From positions 248,001 through 312,000 of the forward strand of contig NZ_CP048815.1 in NCBI RefSeq assembly GCF_010977555.1: 64,000 nt of DNA, given 5' to 3'. Position numbers and translations under genes: made by a program. Shown piece after piece: positions 1-8,277 of this stretch (its first letter is position 1; each line of letters starts with the position of its first letter). The notes under the pieces were generated by a model. The model searched no databases. It was not told the DNA's origin and was given only the letters and a program-made list of their open reading frames with translations. Source of the DNA: Caulobacter rhizosphaerae. GTDB taxonomy: Bacteria; Pseudomonadota; Alphaproteobacteria; Caulobacterales; Caulobacteraceae.

Positions 1-126
1 ATCTGCCCGCCCTGGTCAGTCCACAGCGGCGTCGGAACCGGCTGCTACGCCTTCATCTGGGCGATGGGCGGGGAAAACCTCGACTATGACGACATGAACG
101 TGCTCGACATCTGCCAGCTGCAGTGA
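1..126 (+). CDS. 3' end of an unidentified gene (partial)
   Basis: The window opens inside an open frame that runs to TGA at 124-126. Only the last 41 residues are present, ending in [18 protein letters not shown]. The fragment has no signal peptide, catalytic motif or membrane segment that I can use. It lies 68 bases upstream of a secreted GH105 hydrolase in the same direction, so it is probably part of the same rhamnogalacturonan-utilisation operon. A sugar-locus protein such as a DUF4861-type protein or a glycosidase/lyase is possible, but I do not recognise it with confidence. Confidence 0.6.
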   Translation: MCPPWSVHSGVGTGCYAFIWAMGGENLDYDDMNVLDICQLQ

Positions 127-194
127 CCCAGGCGCCTCGCGGCGGGACGAAACAACAAAGGAGCCGGGCGAACCCGGCTTGGACGGAGGAAGCG

Positions 195-1391
195 ATGAAG
201 TCTGTTTTTCGCGCGGCGGTCGGGGTCGCGGCCTTGCTGGCGACGTGCACACCGCTGGCCGCAACGGCCGCCCAGACGCCGCCGGCAGTCTCCCAGGCCG
301 CGTCCGTTCCCTATGCCCGGGCCGACGTGCTGCGCCTGGCCGAGAAGGTCGCCGACTACCAGCTGGCCACCATGGCGGCCGGCTATATTCCGCCCAACAC
401 GTCGCGCGATACGGCTGACCTGAAGGGATGGGTGCAGGGCGCTCTGTTCGTCGGGCTGCGGGACTTGGCCGATCGGTCGGACAACCCCGCCTATCGCCAG
501 GCGATCCTGGCGCGGGGCCTGGCCAACCAGTGGGAACTGGGCAAGCGCTTCTATCACGCTGACGACCACGTGATCGGTCAGGCCTATCTCTGGGCCTCGC
601 GTCATGGCGGCGGCGACGCGGCGATCGGTCCGCTGCGCCAGCGGTTCGACGCCATCCTGGCCTATCCCCCCAAGGTCGGGCTGGAGCATGCCGAATATAC
701 CGACCCGCGCGGCGTCGACTGCAGCCAGCGCTGGTGCTGGAGCGACGCCCTGTTCATGGCGCCCGCGACCTGGTTCGAGCTGAGCACGGTCACCGGCGAT
801 CCGCGCTACGCGGCCTATGCCCGCAAGGAATTCGCGGCGGTGACAGACTTCCTCTACGACAAGGATGAGCATCTCTATTACCGGGACTCGCGGTTCTTCA
901 CCCGTCGCGGGTCGAACGGTGAGAAGGTGTTCTGGAGCCGGGGCGACGGCTGGGTGTTTGCGGGCTTGGCCCGTATCATCCCTCTGCTGCCGGCCGGCGA
1001 TCCCGATCGCGCCCGCATGGAAGTGGTCTTCAAGGAGATGGCCGGCAAGCTGAAGACGATCCAGAAGCCAGACGGCTACTGGTCGCCGTCCCTGCTGTCC
1101 GATCCGGCCAAGTCGCCGCCGGAATCCAGCGGCACGGCCTTCTTCACCTATGGCATGGCCTGGGGCGTCAAGAGCGGGCTGCTCGACCGGGCCGGCTACG
1201 AGCCCGTGGCCCGCAAGGGGTGGGTGGCCCTGACGCGCGCGGTGCATCCGGACGGCAAGTTCGGCTACGTCCAGCCGGTCTCGGACCGCCCGGAGAGCGT
1301 CAGCTATGACGACACCCAGTTCTACGGCGTCGGCGCCTTCCTGCTGGCGGCGACGGCGATGGCCGATCTCGACCTCAAGCCGGCGCGATAG
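195..1391 (+). CDS. secreted unsaturated rhamnogalacturonyl hydrolase (GH105)
   Basis: This 398-residue enzyme belongs to glycoside hydrolase family 105 (YteR/YesR type). The family hydrolyses the 4,5-unsaturated galacturonic acid left at the end of rhamnogalacturonan-I oligomers by lyases, using a vinyl-ether hydration mechanism. Residues 1-26 form a Sec signal peptide ending in a TAAQ-like site, so it acts in the periplasm or outside. The (alpha/alpha)6-barrel signature RWCWSDALFMAP at about 179-190 carries Asp184, which lines up with the catalytic Asp of YteR. WSRGDGWVFAGLARI follows further on. The ATG at 195 is chosen because GGAGGAAGC precedes it; an upstream ATG at 123 would add 24 residues before the signal peptide. 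A DUF2264 gene starts 8 bases after its stop, so the two are probably co-transcribed. Confidence 0.88.
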   Translation: MKSVFRAAVGVAALLATCTPLAATAAQTPPAVSQAASVPYARADVLRLAEKVADYQLATMAAGYIPPNTSRDTADLKGWVQGALFVGLRDLADRSDNPAYRQAILARGLANQWELGKRFYHADDHVIGQAYLWASRHGGGDAAIGPLRQRFDAILAYPPKVGLEHAEYTDPRGVDCSQRWCWSDALFMAPATWFELSTVTGDPRYAAYARKEFAAVTDFLYDKDEHLYYRDSRFFTRRGSNGEKVFWSRGDGWVFAGLARIIPLLPAGDPDRARMEVVFKEMAGKLKTIQKPDGYWSPSLLSDPAKSPPESSGTAFFTYGMAWGVKSGLLDRAGYEPVARKGWVALTRAVHPDGKFGYVQPVSDRPESVSYDDTQFYGVGAFLLAATAMADLDLKPAR

Positions 1392-1399
1392 GGGCGACC

Positions 1400-2653
1400 A
1401 TGCATAAGCGTGATTTCATGAAGGCGGCCCTCGTCGGCGCCGCGACCCTGGGGGGCGGCGCTGCCAGCGCGGCCAAGCCTGCCGCCGCACCGGTCGACGA
1501 CCGCGCCTACATGGCCGGACTGCTGGAGAAGATCGCCAGCCCGGTGCTGTCGGCGATGTCGAAGGGCCAACTGAAGAAAGCCTTTCCGCTGGAGCTCAGC
1601 CCGACCTGGGACGGGCGCGAGTCCGGCGTGGCCTACCTGGAGTGCTTCGGCCGCATGATCTCGGGCCTGTCGCCCTGGCTGGCCCTGCCCGAGGACGCCA
1701 CCGCCGAGGGCAAGGTCCGCAAGCGGCTGACGGAACAGGCCCTGCAGAGCTATGTCCACGCCGTGGACCCGGCCAGTCCGGACTACCTGCTGTGGCGCGG
1801 CCATGGTCAGGCCCTGGTGGATTCGGCCTATTTCACCCAGGCCCTCCTGCGCGCCCCCAAGGCCCTGTGGGAGCCGTTGGACGCGACGACCAAGAAGCGG
1901 GTCGTCGAGGAGATCAAGGGCCTGCGCCGGGTCAATCCGCCCTTCATCAACTGGCTGCTGTTCGCGGCGATGAACGAGGCGTTCCTGCTGCAGATCGGCG
2001 AGGAAGCCGATCCCATGCGGCTCAACACCGCCGTGCGCATGATCGACGAATGGTACATTGGCGACGGCTGGATCAAGGACGGGGCGACCTTCCACTTCGA
2101 CTATTACGGCTCGTTCGTGATGCACCCGATGATGATCCAGGTGCTGGAGGTCATGGAGGCCCACAAGGCCCCGTTCTGGAAGGATGACCTGACCAAGTGG
2201 CGCGAGCTGGCCGTCAAGCGCGCCCAGCGCTACAGCGAGCACCTGGAGCGGTTCGTCTCGCCCGAGGGAACCTTCCCGCCGTTCGGCCGGTCGCTGACCT
2301 ATCGCACGGCCGTGTTCCAGCCGCTGGCCATGCTGGCCTTGCGCAAGCAGTTGCCGGCCAAGCTGTCGGAAGGACAGGTGCGCTCGGCCCTGGTGGCCGC
2401 GCACAAGGCGGTGTTCAGCCAGCCCAGCAACTTCACCAAGGACAGTTTCCTGACCATCGGCTTCGCCGGGCACAACCCGGCGCTGGGCGACTGGTATTCA
2501 AACAACGGCAGCATGTACATCACCGCGGAGGGCTTCCTGGCCCTGGGACTTCCGGCGTCGGACAGCTTCTGGACGGCGCCGGCCCAGGCCTGGACCCAGC
2601 AGCTGGCCTTCTCGGGCCAGCCGTTCCAGAAAGACTATGCAGTCGACTATTGA
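1400..2653 (+). CDS. DUF2264 family protein, exported
   Basis: This 417-residue protein matches the DUF2264 family (PF10022), alpha/alpha-toroid-like proteins that recur in bacterial pectin and rhamnogalacturonan loci. The usual family motif is visible in GRMISGLSPWLALP at about residues 80-95. NPPFINWLLFAAMNEAFLL and FHFDYYGSFVMHPMM follow in the middle. The N-terminus MHKRDFMKAALVGAATLGGG looks like a twin-arginine-type or Sec signal with KR in place of RR. It starts 8 bases after the GH105 gene and so is in the same operon. Its exact substrate is unknown; processing of rhamnogalacturonan fragments is inferred from context. Confidence 0.85.
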   Translation: MHKRDFMKAALVGAATLGGGAASAAKPAAAPVDDRAYMAGLLEKIASPVLSAMSKGQLKKAFPLELSPTWDGRESGVAYLECFGRMISGLSPWLALPEDATAEGKVRKRLTEQALQSYVHAVDPASPDYLLWRGHGQALVDSAYFTQALLRAPKALWEPLDATTKKRVVEEIKGLRRVNPPFINWLLFAAMNEAFLLQIGEEADPMRLNTAVRMIDEWYIGDGWIKDGATFHFDYYGSFVMHPMMIQVLEVMEAHKAPFWKDDLTKWRELAVKRAQRYSEHLERFVSPEGTFPPFGRSLTYRTAVFQPLAMLALRKQLPAKLSEGQVRSALVAAHKAVFSQPSNFTKDSFLTIGFAGHNPALGDWYSNNGSMYITAEGFLALGLPASDSFWTAPAQAWTQQLAFSGQPFQKDYAVDY

Positions 2654-2698
2654 ATCGGGACGGCTGCGCTGGGACGGCCATTGCAATTTGGCGCCGGA

Positions 2699-2721
2699 GC
2701 CGTATCACTATCCGGTACGGC
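2699..2721. promoter_or_regulatory. inverted repeat before the IclR gene (possible operator)
   Basis: A perfect 6-bp inverted repeat, GCCGTA and TACGGC with an 11-bp spacer, lies 30 bases before the IclR-family start codon and 45 bases after the DUF2264 stop. Its position suits an autoregulatory operator. Short repeats like this also occur by chance in GC-rich DNA. Confidence 0.3.
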
Positions 2722-2751
2722 CCGCGGCGAAGTCGCTGCGGAGCCTGCGGG

Positions 2752-3552
2752 ATGATTGAGATGGCCGACAGCCCTTCGGTGGATGTGGAGGAGGCGTCCT
2801 CGGCGCGCGCCAGCGCCGGCGCCCAGACCCTGTTCAAGGGGCTTGAGGTGCTCAGCCGGGTGGCCAAGGGCGACACGACCCTGGGCAAGATGGCCAAGTC
2901 CCTGGACCTGAACAAAACGACGGTCCATCGTCTGGCCTCGACCTTGGTCGAGGCGGGCTTCCTGTCCTTCTCGCCCCGCGAAGGTTATGCGCTGGGCACC
3001 AAGCTGCTGGAGCTGGGCTACGCAGCCTCCCAGCAGATCACCCTGACCCGGGTGAGCCACGACCATCTGCGCCAGCTGTCGCTGGACACCGGCGACACGG
3101 TCAATCTCGGTGTCCTGGACCGCGACCAGGTGCATTACATCGACAAGATTCCCGGCACCCGGCGCATCGAGGTGCGCTGCGTCATCGGGGAGCGCCAGCC
3201 GCTGCGCCACACGGGTTTGGGCAAGGCGCTGCTGATGGACGAGGGCGAGGACGTCCTGCGCGAGGTGTTCCTGCGCGAGGCCGCCGCCTTTCCCCGCTAC
3301 CGTTACGACCTTCGCCAGTGGCTGGAGGTGATGGCCCGCTACCGCGCCCAGGGTTACGCCCTCGATCTGGACGAGAACGAGGATCATATCCGCTGCGTGG
3401 CCGCGCCGATCCGCGACATGGGCGGCAAGATCATCGCCGCCGTCTCCGTGTCCTCGATCGCCCAGTACATGGATGACGCCCGCATCGAGACGGTCGCGAC
3501 CTACGTCAAGGAAACCACCCAGAAGATCAGCGGCGAATTCGGTTACCGCTGA
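2752..3552 (+). CDS. IclR family transcriptional regulator
   Basis: This 266-residue IclR-family regulator has a winged helix-turn-helix at about 24-85 (TLFKGLEVLSRVAKGDTTLG, then LDLNKTTVHRLASTLVEAGF). The C-terminal IclR effector domain follows; typical pieces are GVLDRDQVHYIDKI, RHTGLGKALL and IRCVAAPIRDMGGKIIAAVSVSS. Proteins of this group usually control sugar-acid or pectin catabolism and bind a small metabolite. The first ATG at 2752 has GGAG about 8 bases before it; a second in-frame ATG at 2761 is also possible. It lies between the GH105/DUF2264 pair and the TonB receptor, all on the plus strand, so it is the probable local regulator of both. Confidence 0.9.
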   Translation: MIEMADSPSVDVEEASSARASAGAQTLFKGLEVLSRVAKGDTTLGKMAKSLDLNKTTVHRLASTLVEAGFLSFSPREGYALGTKLLELGYAASQQITLTRVSHDHLRQLSLDTGDTVNLGVLDRDQVHYIDKIPGTRRIEVRCVIGERQPLRHTGLGKALLMDEGEDVLREVFLREAAAFPRYRYDLRQWLEVMARYRAQGYALDLDENEDHIRCVAAPIRDMGGKIIAAVSVSSIAQYMDDARIETVATYVKETTQKISGEFGYR

Positions 3553-3918
3553 GGCGGAGCCGATCCTTGTTGGCGACGACGTCTCGCGGTCCCGCGCTTC
3601 GACGCGCCTGGAACCTCGTTTCTGTTGCTGTCACGCAACAGCGGTCGCTGAAACGCGCTGCGACCTGAAAAATCATACAAATGGCGTTCCCATATATGTT
3701 GTCCTTATTCGCTATGTGTTACGCCTTGAGTCAGAAGCGAAAAGCTCGACCGTGAGGAAACATGCCAGGACAGATGATGCGGAACTCGACCGCCTAGGCG
3801 CCTGAACGGCGTCAGTTCTCGATTTTTGAAACGCACCGCCCGTGGGCGGGCAGCCCCCTCGACGCGTCGGGCGGGGATGGGATCTGCGCGGCCAGGAGCG
3901 CCGCGAGGGGAGGGAACC
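3553..3918. promoter_or_regulatory. 366-bp leader/promoter region of the TonB receptor gene
   Basis: This is a non-coding stretch between the IclR gene and the receptor gene. It holds a perfect 7-bp inverted repeat (3622-3641), an AT-richer core around 3665-3720 (catatatgttg, ttcgctatgtg), a 10-bp palindrome CGCCTAGGCG at 3791-3800, and a short GC hairpin CCGCC-cgtg-GGCGG at 3838-3851. The length and the isolated AT-rich core suggest a regulated promoter with a long 5' untranslated region. No open frame here has a ribosome site and normal codon use. Confidence 0.5.
3622..3641. promoter_or_regulatory. CTGTTGC-N6-GCAACAG dyad, candidate operator
   Basis: A perfect inverted repeat with 7-bp arms and a 6-bp spacer sits 70 bases after the IclR stop and about 280 bases before the TonB receptor start. 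There is no U-tract on either side, so it is a poor intrinsic terminator. Its size and symmetry fit a dimeric regulator such as the neighbouring IclR protein. Confidence 0.4.
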
Positions 3919-6774
3919 ATGAAGAAGCAACTGCTGCTGACGACGATCCTGGCCGTGGGGATGGGCGCCGCCACGGCCGCCTGGGCCCAGGATGCGGCTA
4001 CGGCGAACGATACGGCCACCAACAGCGATGCGGCGCGCGACACCGTCGATGAGGTGGTCGTCACCGGCTTCCGGTCTTCGCTGCAGAAGTCGCTGAACCT
4101 GAAGAAGGACGCGATCGTGGTCCGCGACTCGATCGTGGCCGAGGACATCGGCAAGTTCCCCGAGGCCAACGTCGCTGAAGCGCTGCAACGCATTCCGGGC
4201 GTCTATCTGAGCCGCGACGGCGCCTCCAACGAGGGCCAGCGGATCTCGATCCGCGGCCTGGGCTCGGACTACAACGTCACCACCATCAACGGCGCCCCGG
4301 TCCGCACCACCTCGTCCAGCAACGTCGGCGGTTCGTCGCGCGACTTCAACTACGACGTCTTCGCCTCGGAGCTGTTCGGTCGCGTGGACTTCTACAAGAC
4401 CCCGCTGGCCGAGCTGGAAGAAGGCGGGATCGGCGGCGTGGTCGACCTGCAGACGCCGCGTCCGTTCGACCATCCGGGCCGGGCGATCCGCTACCAGGTG
4501 GTGGGGTCCTACAACGACAAGTCCAAGCACCTGGACCCGGCCGGCTTTGCGCTGTTCTCCAACACCTGGGGCAACTTCGGCGCGCTGCTCGCCGTGGCGC
4601 ACTCCGAGAGCGTCAACAACCGTTCCGGCTTCGAGGCCACCGGCGGCTACAACAGCCATACCCTGGGCAGCCAGTCGCCCAACAAAGGCCCGTTCGCGGT
4701 CACGCTGGACTTCGCCGACCCCCGCTACAATCCCGGCAGCCTGACCCGCGCCCAGATCGAGAACGGCTATCTGCCGCGCTTCTACCGCTACTATGGCGGC
4801 GAAAACACGCGTAAGCGCGACGGCGCCGTCGCCTCGCTGCAGTACCAGAACGAAAAGCTGAACGTCAGTCTCGACGGGCTCTATTCGAAGCTGACGGACT
4901 CTCTGGACGAGTACACCTTCGGCCTGCCGATCCGGAACTCCAAGACCACCAACACCGCCGCCCAGCCCGGCGCGCCGGGCCATAACGGCCTGGTGCCGAT
5001 CAATGTCACCCTGGATCCGGAATCGAACCTGCTGGAAGGCACGTTCGGGAACACGTCCTACCTCGGCGAGAGCTACTTCTATAACGCCGAGACCAAGTTC
5101 AAGATGGCCTCGTTCAACGCCAGCTACCAGTTCACCGACCGCTTGAAGGTGACGGCGCAGGGCAGCCTCAGCAAGAGCGACGCCTTCTTCACCGGCAACC
5201 GCCTGGTCTCCAACCTCTACGGCGTGACCTCGACGATCGACTATACGGACGACCACGTCTATCCGGCCCTGTCGGCGCCCGGCGTCGACTTCACCAATCC
5301 CAACAACTACCAGGACTTCGGCGTTGGCTTCGACTGGCGGCGCGAGATCGACAAGGAAAAGACGGCCAAGGTCTTCGCCGACTACGACTACGGCCTGTTC
5401 GGCGTCGAGGGGCACCTGAAGGGCGGCTTCTCCTACGTCTCGACCCAGAAGGACACCAGCAAGCGCAACGCCACGGCGGCCGGCACCGCCAAGGTCAACG
5501 CCATCGGCGCCGCCGGTCTGCGCTCGCAGATGCTGCACGAGGTGCCGCTCGACAACCTGGTGATCGGGTCGGGCTATCCCCAGGAATGGGCGACGTTCAG
5601 CCGCGACTACATGATGAACACCTTCGACCCGATCGGCACGGCCAGGGCCACGCCGATCGACTTCAACGCCAGCTTCGGGGCCGAGGAAGAGGTCAAGACC
5701 GCCTTCCTGCAGACGGACCTGAAGGGCGAGGTCTTCGATCGCGAACTGCGCGTCAACGCCGGCGTGCGCTATTCCGAGACCAGCACCCACATCGACAACT
5801 ATCTGCGCCAGACGAACGGGGCAGTGACGACCTATGTGCCCAACAAGGCCGATGGCTCGTACGACAACACCCTGCCGTCAGCCAGCTTCGCCTACGACCT
5901 GACCGACAAGCTGATCTGGCGGGGGTCATGGGGCAAGACGATCACCCGGGCGTCGCTGTCGATCATCGCCGCCAACACGGTCATCCCGAACATCTACGAC
6001 ACCCGCGCGACCTCGGGGAATCCGGACCTGCTGCCGCAGACCTCGACCAACTACGACACCGGCCTGGAATGGTACTTCGGGCGCGGCGGGATCCTGAGCG
6101 CCGGGTTCTTCTGGAAGGAGCTCAAGGACACCACGGTCTCGACCACGACCACCGTGCCGTTCTCGTCGCTGGGCCTGCCCGACACCGCCCTGGCGCCGAT
6201 CTTCCAGGACCCGGCGACCGGCAAGGTCGACCCGAACCTGCCGATCACCCTGGCCACCTACTACAACCAGGGTTCGATCAAGCTTGACGGCTACGAACTG
6301 GCCTACCAGCAGTCGTTCGATTTCCTGCCGGGCTTCTGGAGCGGCCTGGGCGCCCTGGCCAGCTTCACTCACGTCAACACCAGCGGCTACAACTATGCGA
6401 CCACGGCCGGCAAGATCCTCAACGTCAACACCGTGCCCAAGTACTCGTATAGCCTGACGGGCTATTACGAGAAGGGCCCGTTTGGTGTTCGCCTGTCCTA
6501 CAACTACAAGGCCAAGAACATCATCGAGACCACCAACAACGGTTCGGACTTGCAGCGCTGGCACGCCGGGTCGGGCTTCCTCGACGGCAATATCAGCTAC
6601 AAGATCAACGACAGCATCGAGGTCCGCCTGGACGCGCTGAACCTCACCAACGCCCTGACCTACGACTATTTCGATGACGTCAGCGGCCGCTACGGCGATG
6701 GCCGCAAGACGCGGATGGACTACGCCAAGTTCAACGGCCGGACGATCAAGTTCGGCGTCCGCGGCAAGTTCTAG
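3919..6774 (+). CDS. TonB-dependent outer-membrane receptor
   Basis: This 951-residue TonB-dependent receptor is of the long Caulobacter/Xanthomonas oligosaccharide type. Residues 1-24 are a signal peptide ending AWAQ. A TonB box (DEVVVTG, about 44-50) follows. The plug begins FRSSLQKSLNLKK and contains DIGKFPEANVAEALQRIPGV and ISIRGLGSDYNVTTINGAPV. The rest is a beta-barrel ending in an aromatic residue (FGVRGKF). It would import oligosaccharides across the outer membrane using TonB-ExbBD energy. The ATG at 3919 is preceded by GGGAGGGAA; an upstream in-frame ATG at 3826 would precede the signal peptide. Its neighbours point to rhamnogalacturonan fragments as the substrate, which is an inference. 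Confidence 0.93.
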   Translation: MKKQLLLTTILAVGMGAATAAWAQDAATANDTATNSDAARDTVDEVVVTGFRSSLQKSLNLKKDAIVVRDSIVAEDIGKFPEANVAEALQRIPGVYLSRDGASNEGQRISIRGLGSDYNVTTINGAPVRTTSSSNVGGSSRDFNYDVFASELFGRVDFYKTPLAELEEGGIGGVVDLQTPRPFDHPGRAIRYQVVGSYNDKSKHLDPAGFALFSNTWGNFGALLAVAHSESVNNRSGFEATGGYNSHTLGSQSPNKGPFAVTLDFADPRYNPGSLTRAQIENGYLPRFYRYYGGENTRKRDGAVASLQYQNEKLNVSLDGLYSKLTDSLDEYTFGLPIRNSKTTNTAAQPGAPGHNGLVPINVTLDPESNLLEGTFGNTSYLGESYFYNAETKFKMASFNASYQFTDRLKVTAQGSLSKSDAFFTGNRLVSNLYGVTSTIDYTDDHVYPALSAPGVDFTNPNNYQDFGVGFDWRREIDKEKTAKVFADYDYGLFGVEGHLKGGFSYVSTQKDTSKRNATAAGTAKVNAIGAAGLRSQMLHEVPLDNLVIGSGYPQEWATFSRDYMMNTFDPIGTARATPIDFNASFGAEEEVKTAFLQTDLKGEVFDRELRVNAGVRYSETSTHIDNYLRQTNGAVTTYVPNKADGSYDNTLPSASFAYDLTDKLIWRGSWGKTITRASLSIIAANTVIPNIYDTRATSGNPDLLPQTSTNYDTGLEWYFGRGGILSAGFFWKELKDTTVSTTTTVPFSSLGLPDTALAPIFQDPATGKVDPNLPITLATYYNQGSIKLDGYELAYQQSFDFLPGFWSGLGALASFTHVNTSGYNYATTAGKILNVNTVPKYSYSLTGYYEKGPFGVRLSYNYKAKNIIETTNNGSDLQRWHAGSGFLDGNISYKINDSIEVRLDALNLTNALTYDYFDDVSGRYGDGRKTRMDYAKFNGRTIKFGVRGKF

Positions 6775-6782
6775 TTCGAACC

Positions 6783-6818
6783 CGGCGGGAGGGCCCTGGC
6801 CTTCCCGCCGCCCGCTTT
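6783..6818 (+). terminator. rho-independent-like terminator of the TonB receptor gene
   Basis: Nine bases after the receptor stop, CGGCGGGAGGGCC pairs with GGCCTTCCCGCCG (6783-6810, one mismatch), followed by a short CCCGCTTTCC. The stem is very strong but the T-tract is only three bases, so termination efficiency is uncertain. Confidence 0.6.
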
Positions 6819-6828
6819 CCGCGCGACT

Positions 6829-7137
6829 TCAGTCAGCGATCGCGGCCGGCGTGTCCAGCCGGGCGCTCAGGCATCGGGTCACCTCGGTCAGGGCCTGCAC
6901 CCTGGTGGGGCCTTGGTTCTCGATCGCTCGACGGGGCAGGTCGCCAGGCATTCCGGACCAGGCCAGCGCATCGGACATGCCTTTCGAATGCGACAGAACC
7001 CGCAACGAGCGCAGGAGAAATTCGGGATCGTTGGTCTTAACGGCAAGCTTGAAAATCGCGGCCGCCGCTTCCGGCGTGTTTATCAAACTGGCCGCGCCAA
7101 GTAATCGGCCGCTAAGCGCGTGCACGAGGGTCTCCAT
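6829..7137 (-). CDS. hypothetical protein, 102 residues
   Basis: This is an open frame of 102 residues on the minus strand, beginning METLVHALSGRLLGAASLIN. It is mostly helical-looking, with repeated leucines and no signal peptide or membrane segment. Middle sequence FKLAVKTNDPEFLLRSLRVLS could be a helix-rich bundle. Third-position G/C use is moderate, weaker than in neighbouring genes. No clear ribosome site precedes the ATG. It is transcribed divergently from the MarR gene. I do not recognise the family, and the gene call itself is moderately secure. Confidence 0.5.
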   Translation of the reverse strand: METLVHALSGRLLGAASLINTPEAAAAIFKLAVKTNDPEFLLRSLRVLSHSKGMSDALAWSGMPGDLPRRAIENQGPTRVQALTEVTRCLSARLDTPAAIAD

Positions 7138-7452
7138 CGACGAGCTATATACTGCGTAGAGCGATAGTCTTATGCATGCACAACAATAACGATTGTGACC
7201 ATAGTTAACGGAGTAATTTCTGCGACTTATCGCCCTGGATCACAATTATTTACAATTGGGGCGCCGAGAGGGTTCGAGCGCCGTCGGTCAGCGCCGGCGC
7301 AAGCTGCAGCGTGCAATGACGGGACGGCAAGGCTCCATCGTCCAGACTTGAGACGCTGAAGCTACGGGTTCGCAGTGGGAACGAATGGCGCGAGTCCGAG
7401 GTTTGCGCCCCAATGTCGCCCATTCCCGGTGGCCTTCTAAAGACCCACGGAG
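7138..7452. promoter_or_regulatory. divergent intergenic region with two ACAAT/ATTGT dyads
   Basis: This 315-bp region separates the minus-strand hypothetical gene from the MarR gene. It is much richer in A/T (7170-7258) than its surroundings. It contains ACAAT-aacg-ATTGT at 7183-7196 and CAATT-atttac-AATTG at 7243-7258, two dyads 62 bp apart that share the ACAAT half-site. This layout is typical of a MarR-controlled divergent promoter. The rest (7260-7452) shows no clear signal. Confidence 0.45.
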
Positions 7453-7926
7453 ATGATCGCGACCGTGACCACCGCCGCCGTTCTGACCGACCTGCTCTAT
7501 CGCGTCGAGCAACACCGAAGGGCGCTGGTGAGCGAAGTCCTCGCGCGCCACCAGCTCAACCTGACCCAGTGGATGGCGCTAGGCGTGCTGCGAAAGCGCG
7601 GGGTGTGCAGCATGACCGAGCTGGCCCAGGCCAGCGCCATCGATCGTACGTCCCTGACCCGCACCGTCGATGGCCTGATCGCCAGGGGCTGCGTCGTCCG
7701 CTCCGCCCTGCCGGGCGACCGCCGAGCGGTGATCGTGCAGATTTCCCCTGGCGGCGAAGCCTTGGCCAGCCAGGTGAGCGCCGACGTCGAAGCTGTGGAG
7801 CGCCGGCTGCTTTCGGTCCTGGACGAGGATCGCCAGGCCGGCCTGGCGCAGGATCTGGCCAAACTGTTGTCGCCGCCGACCCATCAGACCGGCGACGTGG
7901 TTAGTCGTCGTTCGCGTTCGGCTTGA
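7453..7926 (+). CDS. MarR family transcriptional regulator
   Basis: This 157-residue MarR-family winged-helix protein has an N-terminal dimerisation helix (LTDLLYRVEQHRRALVSEVL). It is followed by the typical LNLTQWMALGVL, the recognition region MTELAQASAIDRTSLTRTVDGLIARGCV at about 54-81, and the beta-wing with the conserved DRR (PGDRRAVIVQIS). The C-terminal helix completes the dimer interface. Such proteins usually repress their own promoter and a neighbouring gene until a phenolic or oxidising ligand binds. Its last 26 bases overlap the 3' end of the convergent DUF6894 gene. The target gene is not evident. Confidence 0.9.
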   Translation: MIATVTTAAVLTDLLYRVEQHRRALVSEVLARHQLNLTQWMALGVLRKRGVCSMTELAQASAIDRTSLTRTVDGLIARGCVVRSALPGDRRAVIVQISPGGEALASQVSADVEAVERRLLSVLDEDRQAGLAQDLAKLLSPPTHQTGDVVSRRSRSA

Positions 7927-8149
7927 GGTCCAAGGCGTCGAACGGCTGGGCTTCCAGCGTATTGCCGTCGTCGTCGAGGATGCACATGCGCCAGCTTCTG
8001 GGCTCGGCGAACACCTCCGGATAGTCGCGCACCAAGGCCGCCGCCAGGCGCGCGGCTTCCCGGCGTGCTGCGGTCAGGTTGCTCAGCTCCACGCCCTCGG
8101 GATCGGGGAACCGCTCCGAACCTTGGGCTTCGAAATGAAAGCGAGGCAT
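7901..8149 (-). CDS. DUF6894 small protein
   Basis: This 82-residue protein begins MPRFHFEAQGSERFPDPEGVEL and then has LTAARREAARLAAAL. This is the usual pattern of the DUF6894 family common in alphaproteobacteria: a short beta-hairpin, a D.EG.EL motif and an alanine-rich helix. The function is unknown. It ends in acidic residues (NANDD). AAAGGG lies about 8 bases before the ATG, and the gene overlaps the convergent MarR gene by 26 bases. Confidence 0.82.
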   Translation of the reverse strand: MPRFHFEAQGSERFPDPEGVELSNLTAARREAARLAAALVRDYPEVFAEPRSWRMCILDDDGNTLEAQPFDALDLKPNANDD

Positions 8150-8277
8150 TGATCACGCCCTTTCTCGCGCTGCACTGAGGCGGCTCGACGCAAGGGCGGC
8201 GCCAAAATGGGCCAAGCTTCGCTCGGGAGGCGAATTTCCGAAGCGGCGTTCAACGGAGGGCGGGCGCCCGCCGCGAC

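Noticed and set aside
3800..3816. 17-nt direct repeat GCCTGAACGGCGTCAGT shared with 20532-20548
   Set aside because: One shared 17-mer in 64 kb of GC-rich DNA is compatible with chance, and the second copy runs into the stop codon of the GT4 gene.
3712..5790. 692-codon minus-strand frame opposite the TonB receptor gene
   Set aside because: It is the antisense shadow of a gene with strong codon bias and has no domain pattern.
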